Assembly (NCBI GenBank): GCA_015061815.1
Contig: SUVW01000023.1
Location: forward strand, 1 to 39,630
Direction of reading: 5' to 3'
From: Lentisphaerota bacterium
Lineage (GTDB): Bacteria; Verrucomicrobiota; Lentisphaeria; Victivallales; Victivallaceae
Length of the DNA: 39,630 nucleotides
Below, piece by piece: positions 18,374 through 26,765 of the stretch. Made by a program: the position numbers and the translations under genes. Positions within the stretch are counted from its first letter, which is position 1. Each line of letters begins with the position of its first letter. The notes beneath the pieces were generated by a model. The model saw only the letters and a list, made by a program, of their open reading frames with translations. It ran no database searches and had not been told where the DNA came from.

Positions 18374-18404
18374 TCCCATAATGTAAAATCCTTGCATTAT
18401 GGGA
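18374..18404. promoter_or_regulatory. Perfect inverted repeat, candidate operator
   Basis: TCCCATAATG (18374-18383) and its exact complement CATTATGGGA (18395-18404) are separated by 11 bases. Arm centres are 21 bp apart, two helical turns, as expected for a dimeric repressor site. The right arm overlaps the -35 box of the promoter at 18392-18420. No T-run follows, so it is not a terminator. Confidence 0.55.
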
Positions 18405-18420
18405 TATGTGGTGATATATT
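18392..18420 (+). promoter_or_regulatory. Promoter of the acyltransferase-LptD-RsmB operon
   Basis: TTGCAT (18392-18397), a 17-bp spacer ending in TGA, and TATATT (18415-18420). Extended -10 type. Predicted start is near 18427, about 30 bases before the ATG at 18456. The -35 box lies within the inverted repeat. Confidence 0.6.
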
Positions 18421-18455
18421 AAATGGTGGTTATGGTATAGAGTTTTGGGGGATTT

Positions 18456-19265
18456 ATGTCCGAATACATGTTTAACGGAGCCGACAGTTACGATACGCCG
18501 GCCGGTCATCCGGTGGCGGCCGGATTCAAATTGATGCTGAAAAGCCGCTGGTATTTTTATCTGCGCAACTTCGGCACGTTTGTCAAAAGCGGCCGCTGTG
18601 CCGCACGCGGTGAATTGGACAAGGATCACCAGATACACTACTCCAACGACAATATCCGGCTGATCGAGGATTGCGGTTCGAGTGTTCATTTGCGCGGTCT
18701 GGATAATCTGCGGGCCTTGAATGGTCAGCCGGTGGTGTTGATCGGCAACCACATGAGTCTTCTGGAAACGGCTTCTCTGCACGCCATCATCCGGGAGTAT
18801 GTGGATTTTTCCTTTGTGGTCAAAGAGTCGCTTTTGCGGACATTTTATATCAAAGATATCCTCATTTCCCTCGGAGCGATCGGGGTTTCCCGCAGCAATC
18901 CCCGGGAAGATTTGAAAAAGGTTCTCACTGAAGGGAAGAAGATTTTGCAGAATGGACGCTCCATGATCGTCTTTCCCCAATCCACCCGGACGCGTAATTT
19001 TGACCGGGAACAATTCAACTCCATCGGGATCAAACTTGCCAAATCGGCCGGGGTGCCGGTAGTGCCGATGGCATTGAAGACCGATTTTCTGGAAAACGGC
19101 AGACTCATCCGCGACCTCGGGCCGATCAAACCGGAACGCCCCGTGCGTTTTGAATTCGGTCCGGCGGTGAATATTGAGGGCAACGGTCAGGCGCAGCAGG
19201 AGTATGTGGAAAACTTTATCGCCGATGCCTTTGCCCGGTGGGAGCAGGAGGAGAAACAGAAGTGA
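18456..19265 (+). CDS. PlsC-like lysophospholipid acyltransferase
   Basis: 269 residues, LPLAT superfamily. Transfers an acyl chain to a lysophospholipid or lipid-A-type acceptor at the inner membrane. The catalytic box reads NHMSLLE, i.e. H99-x4-E104 instead of the usual H-x4-D. The second block reads FPQSTRT (173-179) in place of FPEGTRS, and an AGVPVVPMALKTD stretch follows. This combination recurs in a subfamily of LPLAT proteins; the acceptor is not known. Strong AT-rich promoter upstream. Its stop overlaps the start of the LptD gene by one base, suggesting an outer-membrane assembly role. Confidence 0.82.
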   Translation: MSEYMFNGADSYDTPAGHPVAAGFKLMLKSRWYFYLRNFGTFVKSGRCAARGELDKDHQIHYSNDNIRLIEDCGSSVHLRGLDNLRALNGQPVVLIGNHMSLLETASLHAIIREYVDFSFVVKESLLRTFYIKDILISLGAIGVSRSNPREDLKKVLTEGKKILQNGRSMIVFPQSTRTRNFDREQFNSIGIKLAKSAGVPVVPMALKTDFLENGRLIRDLGPIKPERPVRFEFGPAVNIEGNGQAQQEYVENFIADAFARWEQEEKQK

Positions 19266-21880
19266 TGAAGTTCTTTACCGGTCTGAAAAAAGGTTTGTTG
19301 TTTTCCGGGATGCTGGCAGTTATGGCGGTGATCCCGGCGGCGGCGTCTCCGACCGGTGAACTGAAAAAATTGTCCTTTGATGACTTCAAATATCTCTATG
19401 CCGACTCCTGGCGGGCCGTCGGACACAATATCATCATCGAGGGCAATGCCTGTTTGCCCATTGCCAATATGGAAATTTGTGCCGACAAAATCATTGTCAA
19501 CACCCAAAGCAGTGATTTTGAGGCTGTCGGTCATATCAGCATTTACCGCTGGCAGGGCGGGTCCGGGAAAAGTTCTCTGGATAAGATCGCGGAGATGGAG
19601 CAGTCGGGCAATGTGATACTGCGGGAAGTATCTTCCGGGGTGTCGCTTTTCGGGGAACGTTCATTTGATGTTAAATTCTCTTATCAGGCAGACCGGATAA
19701 CTGCCGACAAGGTCACCGGCAACTTGCAGACCGGTTACTTTGATATCCTCAATCCGGTGGTGCGTTACACCAATTTTGTCTGCAAGGCCCGGTCGGCGGT
19801 GCGGACTTCCGACGGTGTGATCACGATGAAAGATGCCGAACTCAGTTCATGCAGCTATCTGGAATCGGATAACTCCCACTACTCCATTGCCGCCGGAGAG
19901 GTCAAACTTACTCCTTATGAACCGCGTTTTTACGAGGTTAAAAACACCGATTTTGCTCTGGGCGACTGTTCGGTGCTTCTGGTCAATGGGGTGGTAAAGA
20001 TTTACGGTGTGCCGGTATTGTGGCTGCCGGTATTTTACAAACCCAAAGATGAACATCCGGGTATTGCCGGATTCCAGCAGGGACGTATGGGCGATCTGGG
20101 ATATTTCATCCGGCTCTACAAGCAATTCAACCTCTCGGATGCGCCGCACTTTTCGGTGAAACTGCATGCGGACTGGTATGAAAAACGCGGATTCGGCTAT
20201 GGTCTGGACAGTCAGGTGATCACCAAAAACAGCCGTACCGATGTTTTTATCTATTCTATTTACGATACTGACCGTTATGAAACGGATGATTACTACAAAT
20301 TCCGTCAGGATGTTCCGCATGGCCGCTATGATTTCCGGATCAGCAACATTACCCATATCACGCCGTATACGGATTTCCGGGGTGTGTTTGATTATCAGAG
20401 CGATCCCTATTTCAAGCGGGACTTTTTCCGGGGGATGTATGAACAGGACCCGCAGCCGGCGACATTTGCGGCTCTTGAACAGCAGTTTGATCTTTTCAGT
20501 GCGGCAGCTTACATGCGTATCCGGGTCAATGATTTTTACACGACGGTGGAAAAACTGCCGGAATTGCGTATAGATGTTCCCCGTCAGGAGATCTTCAATA
20601 CCGGCTTGTACTACCAGGGTGATTTTGATGCGGCTTATCTGAAACGCCGGTGGATAAAATTCGATGACCCGGTGCCCCGGGGATTTGATACGCTGGAAAA
20701 TTATGAAACATTCCGTTTTGATATGACCCATTTTCTGTACTATCCGATATCCAACCGGTACTTTTCGCTGGTTCCCCGGGCCGGTATCAAGATGACCGCC
20801 TATTCACAGACCAGCGATTCTCCGGTGGAAGAAGATGATCTTAAAGCCATGTTTGCCGCCGCCGAACCGCAGAATCTCGGGCGTTACAAATTCAACAGCT
20901 ACGATAATGATGGCGGTTCCGATGTCCGGCTGGCCATTGAGCTCGGTTTTGAATTATCCACCAAGATACACCGCACCTGGCAGAATGTCCAAAGCGGATT
21001 TTTCGGTGTTGACGGTTTGCGGCACATCATCCAGCCCTACGTCAACTACACCTTTATTCCCAAGCCGACACTCAGCAGCAAACACATTTACTTTTTTGAT
21101 GATACCGACCGGATAACCAAACAGAACTTCTTCCGTCTGGGATTGATCAACCGGCTGCAGACCCGCAGCGGGAACAGTATTAAAAATATCCTGTACATGG
21201 AAAATTACTGGGATATCCACATGGAAAAAGATGACGGCAAAAGTGCTTTCGGCAATATCGGTACACTGCTTTCATGGCAGATATTCAAAGGTTTGTCTTT
21301 GAATACGGAATTTCTGATCGACGTCAGCGGTGACGGTGAAGTTGAAGATACCATCCGTCACGGGCGCAATGCCGGAAAAACCGGTCTGGCTCTGGATTGG
21401 CTCAACCTCTGGAACATCAATTTGACCTACACTCCGGCGGAAAACTGGGAATTTTCGGCCGGTTACAACTATGTGCGTCCTTACACCATGCGCAACAGTT
21501 ATTCGATGGGTTCGACTCTGACACAGATCAATTCGGCCAGTTACTTCCAGCAGTACAACAATGAAACGGATGAAGGATTCTATCTGCAGGCCAAGATGCC
21601 GTTGACACCGGATCACCGGACATTCGGGACATTCTATTTTGCCTACGATGTGCATGCCGGTTCGATTGACCGGGTGGATTTTGCGGTTTTGCGTAAGTTC
21701 CACTGCTGGCAACTGGCAGCTTCACTCGGATTTGAGCGGGAGTGGGAAGACGGTGATTGGGATTGGGATGTGAATTATGCTGTTACTGCCAATCTCACCG
21801 GCTTGAATGATGCGATGAATAATGTTCAGAACACCGTTCTGCGTGAGATGAATAATGTCATCCACAACTTCCAATTCTGA
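19265..21880 (+). CDS. lptD: LPS-assembly outer-membrane protein LptD
   Basis: 871 residues from ATG 19265, which overlaps the previous TGA by one base and begins a clear signal peptide (Lys-rich start, hydrophobic core, cleavage near AAAS at about 25-28). The first third resembles the OstA/LptA-like beta-jellyroll domain, with repeated strand patterns and the conserved LWLPVFYKP-like segment near residues 245-260. The rest is aromatic-rich beta-barrel sequence and ends in Phe. LptD with LptE inserts lipopolysaccharide into the outer leaflet. Identification rests on architecture and segment similarity. Confidence 0.82.
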   Translation: MKFFTGLKKGLLFSGMLAVMAVIPAAASPTGELKKLSFDDFKYLYADSWRAVGHNIIIEGNACLPIANMEICADKIIVNTQSSDFEAVGHISIYRWQGGSGKSSLDKIAEMEQSGNVILREVSSGVSLFGERSFDVKFSYQADRITADKVTGNLQTGYFDILNPVVRYTNFVCKARSAVRTSDGVITMKDAELSSCSYLESDNSHYSIAAGEVKLTPYEPRFYEVKNTDFALGDCSVLLVNGVVKIYGVPVLWLPVFYKPKDEHPGIAGFQQGRMGDLGYFIRLYKQFNLSDAPHFSVKLHADWYEKRGFGYGLDSQVITKNSRTDVFIYSIYDTDRYETDDYYKFRQDVPHGRYDFRISNITHITPYTDFRGVFDYQSDPYFKRDFFRGMYEQDPQPATFAALEQQFDLFSAAAYMRIRVNDFYTTVEKLPELRIDVPRQEIFNTGLYYQGDFDAAYLKRRWIKFDDPVPRGFDTLENYETFRFDMTHFLYYPISNRYFSLVPRAGIKMTAYSQTSDSPVEEDDLKAMFAAAEPQNLGRYKFNSYDNDGGSDVRLAIELGFELSTKIHRTWQNVQSGFFGVDGLRHIIQPYVNYTFIPKPTLSSKHIYFFDDTDRITKQNFFRLGLINRLQTRSGNSIKNILYMENYWDIHMEKDDGKSAFGNIGTLLSWQIFKGLSLNTEFLIDVSGDGEVEDTIRHGRNAGKTGLALDWLNLWNINLTYTPAENWEFSAGYNYVRPYTMRNSYSMGSTLTQINSASYFQQYNNETDEGFYLQAKMPLTPDHRTFGTFYFAYDVHAGSIDRVDFAVLRKFHCWQLAASLGFEREWEDGDWDWDVNYAVTANLTGLNDAMNNVQNTVLREMNNVIHNFQF

Positions 21881-21895
21881 CCGGACCGCAAGACG

Positions 21896-23113
21896 ATGAG
21901 CAGAAGTTTTTCCGGCCGAAAACGCAACTCCGGCACACTGGGCAATGTACTGCTTTACGCTTCCGAAGCGGTATTGCTGATCGATTCCGGGCGCATAACT
22001 CTGGATGAAGCATTGGATCATGCTCCGGCGGATTTCCGCCGCACTCTGGAGCATCTGATGGTGAATATCTACCGTTTCCGCAAGAGTATCCGTAAATCAT
22101 GGCAGAAGTTCTGCCGCAAAAAGAGTTCTCCGGAAATTGCTGCGCTGTTGGATACCGCTTTGACCCAGTGCCGTTTTCAGACATCGGTTGAACCGTATTC
22201 GGTGGTCAATGTTGCGGTCACGCTGGCGAAAAAGCATCATGCGGATAAATTTGTCAATGCGGTTCTGCGGGCGGTTCTGGCGGAAAATTTTTCCCTGCCG
22301 GAAAGGGCGGATGATATTCTGCCGGATGAGGTGCTGTCCCGGTGGAGAAAGTTTTTTTCACCGGAAGAGGTGGAAAAATTTGCCGGATTGTTTCTGACAC
22401 CGGCTCCTTTCACTTTCCGGTTGTGTGATGATTCGCCGCTGCCGGATGGAGCGTGCGCGGTGGAGGCGTTTCCGCCGTTTGTTTTCGGCACGACACCGGC
22501 TCCGGGCAAACTTTTGGCTTCACCGGAATTTGCCGATGGCAGTTATTATATTCAAGATCCGGCGGCATCGCTGGCGGTTGCGCTGGCTGCGCCGCATGTA
22601 TCCGGGTGCCGCACCCTGCTTGACCTGTGCTGCGCTCCGGGCGGCAAAACTCTGATGGCGGCGGAACTGCTCGGTCCGGCGGTGGAAATAACTGCGGCTG
22701 ACATCTCTGCCCGGCGGCAGAAACTTACGGCTGAAAACTTTGCGCGTCACCGGAAAAAAGGACGGATAATCACCGCAGCTCCGGAGGATATTTCCGGAGT
22801 ATTTGATTGGGTGATCGCCGATCTGCCCTGTTCCAATACGGGGGTGTTCCGCCGCCGTCCGGATGCATTGTGGCGGTTTTCGGAAAAATCTCTGTCGGAA
22901 GTAATGGCACTGCAGAAAAGTATTCTCCGGCGGGCGGCGGAATTGACTGCTCCCGGCGGTTGGCTGCTGTGTTCGAGTTGTTCCATTGAAGCCGATGAAA
23001 ATGAAGCTTTCGCCGGAGAATTATCCGGATTTACTCTGATTGCCGGGAAAACTTTGCTGCCGGATCAGACGCATGATGGGGCATTTGCCGCACTTTGGCA
23101 GAAAGTTCATTGA
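21896..23113 (+). CDS. rsmB: 16S rRNA m5C methyltransferase, RsmB family
   Basis: 405 residues. N-terminal NusB-like helical domain (about 10-135) followed by a Rossmann methyltransferase domain. The SAM loop is DLCCAPGGKT (243-252). The two catalytic cysteines of RNA m5C methyltransferases are visible: C312 in DLPCSNTGV and C362 in SSCSIEADEN. Modifies a cytosine in 16S rRNA (C967 in E. coli numbering) if truly RsmB. Starts 15 bp after lptD, so it should share the acyltransferase promoter. Confidence 0.87.
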   Translation: MSRSFSGRKRNSGTLGNVLLYASEAVLLIDSGRITLDEALDHAPADFRRTLEHLMVNIYRFRKSIRKSWQKFCRKKSSPEIAALLDTALTQCRFQTSVEPYSVVNVAVTLAKKHHADKFVNAVLRAVLAENFSLPERADDILPDEVLSRWRKFFSPEEVEKFAGLFLTPAPFTFRLCDDSPLPDGACAVEAFPPFVFGTTPAPGKLLASPEFADGSYYIQDPAASLAVALAAPHVSGCRTLLDLCCAPGGKTLMAAELLGPAVEITAADISARRQKLTAENFARHRKKGRIITAAPEDISGVFDWVIADLPCSNTGVFRRRPDALWRFSEKSLSEVMALQKSILRRAAELTAPGGWLLCSSCSIEADENEAFAGELSGFTLIAGKTLLPDQTHDGAFAALWQKVH

Positions 23114-23130
23114 GAAAACACCGTTTTTTT

Positions 23131-23160
23131 GTGGCACAAGCAGATAAAGCGTGCTATATT
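23131..23160 (+). promoter_or_regulatory. Promoter of lysS-murD
   Basis: Weak -35 GTGGCA (23131-23136), an 18-bp spacer ending in TGC and TATATT (23155-23160). The extended -10 compensates for the poor -35 box. Leader of about 35 bases to the lysS ATG, with AAGGTG as ribosome binding site. Confidence 0.55.
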
Positions 23161-23202
23161 ATATTGATGAAAAATCAATCATTCAATAAATAAGGTGTTG
23201 CT

Positions 23203-24702
23203 ATGTCAGAAAATACTCAAAATGCTGCCGGACAGATGGATATGTTTGAGCAGCGCGTTGCCAAGATCCGCGAATATCAGGATGCCGGTGTAAACCCTTT
23301 CGGAGCCGCATTTCCCGGAGTTGAACTTATCGAATCCGTCCGCGCCAAAGAACTCCCGCCCGAGGGCAGTGAACAGCCCGGACCGTCTGCTGTCGTTGCC
23401 GGACGTATGACCGCCAAACGCGGTATGGGTAAATCCATTTTTGCCGATTTGCGCGACAGCACCGGCAGATTGCAGCTTTTCGCCGGTAAAAGCGATATGC
23501 CCGAGGAGATGTTTGCCCTTTGCCGCAAGCTGGATATCGGGGACATCATCGGCGTGAAAGGGACGCTTTTCACCACCAAAACCGGGGAGTTGACTCTCCG
23601 GGTGAAAGAGGTCACGCTGCTTTCCAAATCCATGCGGCCGCTGCCGGAGAAGTTTCACGGTCTGGTCGATGTTGAGCAGCGTTACCGTCAGCGGTATCTT
23701 GATCTGATCGCCAATCCGGAGGTCAAAGATGTTTTCCGCAAGCGTTCCGCCATTATCCGTGAAGTGCGCAACTTTCTTGCTGACCGGGGATTTATGGAAG
23801 TTGAAACTCCGATGCTCCAGCCTTTGGCCGGTGGTGCTTCGGCTACTCCTTTTGAAACTTTTTACGGCGCACTCAACAGCACCGTGTATATGCGTATTGC
23901 TCCGGAATTGTACCTCAAACGGCTGCTGGTCGGCGGTTTTGAGAAGGTCTTTGAATTGAATCGTTCCTTCCGCAATGAGGGGCTTGACCGGCGGCACAAC
24001 CCGGAATTCACCATGCTGGAAATATATCAGGCATACAGTGATTGTCAGGGAATGATGGAGTTGATCGAATCCATGATCTCCACCGTCGCGCTTAAAGTTT
24101 GCGGAACTTTGAAAATAGATCACGGCGATGGCAAGATAATTGACTTCACCCCGCCTTTCCGCCGCGCGACTTACCATGAACTCTGCAAAGAAAAGGGCGG
24201 CAGCGACTGGTTCGATATCACCCCGGCAGAACGGGTCAAGCGCGGTCAGGAACTGGGATTGGATGTCAATTCATCCATGAGCGATCTGGAAGTGACCAAT
24301 GAACTCTACGAAAAACTGGTCGAACCGACCAATATCCAGCCGACTTTCGTCACCCGGCTTCCGGCGGAATTGCTGCCGCTGGCCAATCCCTGCGCCGATG
24401 ATCCGTCGCTGGTCGATGTCTTTGAACTCGGTGTCAACGGTATGGAGCTGGCTCCGGCTTACAGCGAATTGAATAACCCGATCATCCAGCGTCAACGCTT
24501 CCTTGACCAGTTTGAAGCCACCAGAGAAGAGGGCGACACTCTGGAAAACAAAGTTGATGAAGACTTCCTTACCGCGCTGGAATACGGAATGCCTCCGGCC
24601 GGCGGCATGGGGGTCGGTATCGACCGGCTGGTGATGGCTCTTACCGGAGCTGAATCCATCCGCGATGTTATCCTTTTCCCGCAGATGAAACGGCTTAAAT
24701 GA
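23203..24702 (+). CDS. lysS: Lysine-tRNA ligase, class II
   Basis: 499 residues. Anticodon-binding OB domain (about 60-165) followed by the class II catalytic core. Motif 2 is FRNEGLDRRHNPEFTMLE and motif 3 is GGMGVGIDRLVMALTG, followed by DVILFPQMK at the C-terminus. Length is close to E. coli LysS (505). ATG is preceded by AAGGTG at good spacing. murD follows 17 bp downstream and probably shares its transcript. Confidence 0.97.
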   Translation: MSENTQNAAGQMDMFEQRVAKIREYQDAGVNPFGAAFPGVELIESVRAKELPPEGSEQPGPSAVVAGRMTAKRGMGKSIFADLRDSTGRLQLFAGKSDMPEEMFALCRKLDIGDIIGVKGTLFTTKTGELTLRVKEVTLLSKSMRPLPEKFHGLVDVEQRYRQRYLDLIANPEVKDVFRKRSAIIREVRNFLADRGFMEVETPMLQPLAGGASATPFETFYGALNSTVYMRIAPELYLKRLLVGGFEKVFELNRSFRNEGLDRRHNPEFTMLEIYQAYSDCQGMMELIESMISTVALKVCGTLKIDHGDGKIIDFTPPFRRATYHELCKEKGGSDWFDITPAERVKRGQELGLDVNSSMSDLEVTNELYEKLVEPTNIQPTFVTRLPAELLPLANPCADDPSLVDVFELGVNGMELAPAYSELNNPIIQRQRFLDQFEATREEGDTLENKVDEDFLTALEYGMPPAGGMGVGIDRLVMALTGAESIRDVILFPQMKRLK

Positions 24703-24719
24703 CCTTTTCCGGGTAAAAC

Positions 24720-25922
24720 GTGAAAAGCGTGACCATTCTCGGTACCGGTATTTCCGGCAGTGCGGCGGCGAAGTTGTGCGCCGCCAACGATATCAGCTGC
24801 ACCCTCGTCAATGATGGCGACGGTGCAGTTTTGCCTGACGGGGATCTGATCGTGGTTTCTCCGGGGATGCATCCGGGGAAGTCGGCACTTTACAAACAGG
24901 CTCTGGCTTCCGGCCGGGAGATCGTCAGTGAAATGGAGTTCGGATACCGCTTCTGGAAGCGGCCGCTGCTGGCGATAACCGGTACCAACGGTAAAACTAC
25001 TACGACAGAATTGACCTGTCATCTGCTGCGTTCCTGCGGGATCGTTGCGGAAACCTGCGGCAATATCGGCCGTCCGCTTTCCGATTTGGCAGCTGAACCG
25101 GGAGATTGTCAGTGCGCGGTTACAGAAGTCAGTTCATTTCAATTGGAGAAGATCCGTGATTTTGCTCCGCAGGCGGCGGTGATACTCAACTTCCAGAGCG
25201 ATCATATCGACCGTTATCCCGGCGGATTTGCCGAATATTGTGCAGTCAAAGAGCGCATTTTCACCCATGTCCCGCCGGAAAACCGCATTTACGGATTGAG
25301 TTTCAGAGATGTTCCGCGCCGGGTGACTGCTGAAGGGCAGAAACTTTTTTCCGATGGGAAATATTTTTTTGATCTTGCCGGTTGTGATCTGCCGGGGGCG
25401 CATAATGTTGAGAATGCGGCGGCGGCTCTGGAGTTGTGTCTGCGTTTTCTGCCGCCGGAAATGTGCGGTCAGGAGCAGTTGATTGCCGGTTTGCGTTCAT
25501 TCAAACGCGGCAGACACCGGATCGAAACGGTTTGTGTCAGAGATGGGGTGACTTACGTTAATGATTCCAAAGGGACCAATCCGGCGGCGGTGCTGGCGGC
25601 GATAGATTCCTGTGCCGGTAAACTGGTCATACTGCTGGGCGGACTGGGCAAAGGGATGGATTTCTCGCCGCTGGCTTCCCGGGCGCACCGTTTCCGGGCG
25701 GCGATTCTTTACGGTCAGGACCGGGCGGAACTTTTCCGGGTATTGACCGGGAAATGTCCCTGTTTTGATTGCGGCAGCGACTTTTCACTGGTTATGAGTT
25801 GCGCCAAAGCTCAAGCTCTGCCCGGGGATACCATATTGCTTTCTCCGGCCTGCGCCAGTATGGATATGTTCAAAAATTATGCCGAGCGCGGTGATACCTT
25901 CGCCCGGCTTGCCCGGAAGTGA
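24720..25922 (+). CDS. murD: UDP-MurNAc-L-alanine:D-glutamate ligase
   Basis: 400 residues, a little short for the family. Adds D-Glu to UDP-MurNAc-L-Ala in the cytosolic steps of peptidoglycan synthesis. ATP-grasp loop LLAITGTNGKTTTTEL at 83-98; SSFQLE and NFQSDHIDRY match the MurD substrate/metal region; YVNDSKGTNPAAV and LSPACASMDMFKNYAERGD are typical C-terminal signatures. GTG start at 24720. It lies outside a dcw cluster. Ends 16 bp from the convergent restriction endonuclease gene with no clear terminator between. Confidence 0.94.
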   Translation: MKSVTILGTGISGSAAAKLCAANDISCTLVNDGDGAVLPDGDLIVVSPGMHPGKSALYKQALASGREIVSEMEFGYRFWKRPLLAITGTNGKTTTTELTCHLLRSCGIVAETCGNIGRPLSDLAAEPGDCQCAVTEVSSFQLEKIRDFAPQAAVILNFQSDHIDRYPGGFAEYCAVKERIFTHVPPENRIYGLSFRDVPRRVTAEGQKLFSDGKYFFDLAGCDLPGAHNVENAAAALELCLRFLPPEMCGQEQLIAGLRSFKRGRHRIETVCVRDGVTYVNDSKGTNPAAVLAAIDSCAGKLVILLGGLGKGMDFSPLASRAHRFRAAILYGQDRAELFRVLTGKCPCFDCGSDFSLVMSCAKAQALPGDTILLSPACASMDMFKNYAERGDTFARLARK

Positions 25923-25938
25923 ATTACCATATTGAAAT

Positions 25939-26754
25939 TCAATGATCTTGATTTTCCGGGATATCAAATATTGTGATACAGGAAGAATTGTCAAAGGCAA
26001 TTTCAGGAGAAAAATCTTCCAAATAGCTGATTGCTTCTTGAGTTGTTTCGAATTTTTTGCGTATTGTTTCTCCATGATCGCTTACTATTTCAAGAATAAC
26101 CTTGGATACTTCTCTGATTTTTGAGTCATCCAAAATATTATCCAGCAGAGTAAATAAATTATTTTTTATGGAATCAACCATTTTTATGGCAATATCTTCC
26201 CGGTCATTTTCAGGAAGACGAGAATATTTATCCCAAGCCAGCATAGCTTTTTCTTTATCATTTTCTTCCCAATTGAAATCAATACCTTTTTCAGATAAAA
26301 AGCGAACAATCAAACTGAAATTTATTAAAAAAAAGTTGACATCACAACTTTGAAGCATTGCCAAAGAACTTTTGCTCCAGTTTCCGGCAAGAATTGCAAT
26401 AGAAGAACGGATTGACGGATAATGTTTCCGGATTGCAGAATGGGCATTGCAAATCCAACTGCCTTTGTCGCGATTATGTTTTTTATACCGGATATATTTG
26501 CTCTCCAATAAAATCAGCGGCTGCATTTTTTCATTGGTAATAACACCATCTATATTATAATCATTTACAAATGAATCATATAGCAATAATTTTTTACTTT
26601 CTTTTCCGGTGATAGGATTATGTCCGGTTTGGGATAAAAAATGGCAGTTATAGTTATCAATATATTGAGTGATATATTTTTGTATTACTGATTCCATGTA
26701 ATGACCGATAGCTTCGCCTATAGCACTGCCGCCATTTGTTACTTTTCCCGTCAT
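25939..26754 (-). CDS. Putative type II restriction endonuclease (PD-(D/E)xK)
   Basis: 271 residues, family not recognised. The N-terminal half contains NIDGVI with Asp69, followed 15 residues later by the ESK triad (E84-S85-K86) on a hydrophobic strand. This is the layout of a PD-(D/E)xK nuclease core; E14 in an early helix could be the extra acidic ligand. The C-terminal half is helical and without motifs, perhaps for DNA recognition. It starts 11 bp after the DNA methyltransferase gene on the same strand, with AAGGGA upstream. AT-rich codon use differs from all neighbours. The nuclease role is inferred from motif and partner. Confidence 0.68.
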   Translation of the reverse strand: MTGKVTNGGSAIGEAIGHYMESVIQKYITQYIDNYNCHFLSQTGHNPITGKESKKLLLYDSFVNDYNIDGVITNEKMQPLILLESKYIRYKKHNRDKGSWICNAHSAIRKHYPSIRSSIAILAGNWSKSSLAMLQSCDVNFFLINFSLIVRFLSEKGIDFNWEENDKEKAMLAWDKYSRLPENDREDIAIKMVDSIKNNLFTLLDNILDDSKIREVSKVILEIVSDHGETIRKKFETTQEAISYLEDFSPEIAFDNSSCITIFDIPENQDH

Positions 26755-26765
26755 AGAAATTCCCT

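Noticed and set aside
16812..19013. 733-codon open frame opposite valS and the acyltransferase gene
   Set aside because: It is antisense to strongly recognisable genes; long antisense frames are common here because of the GC-biased codon use.
23132..23150. TGGCAC resembling a sigma54 -24 element before lysS
   Set aside because: The matching -12 GC element is not at the required distance; an extended -10 sigma70-type site fits better.
25931..25943. ATTGAA-A-TTCAAT palindrome between murD and the nuclease gene
   Set aside because: Too short and AT-rich, and without a T-run, to call a terminator.
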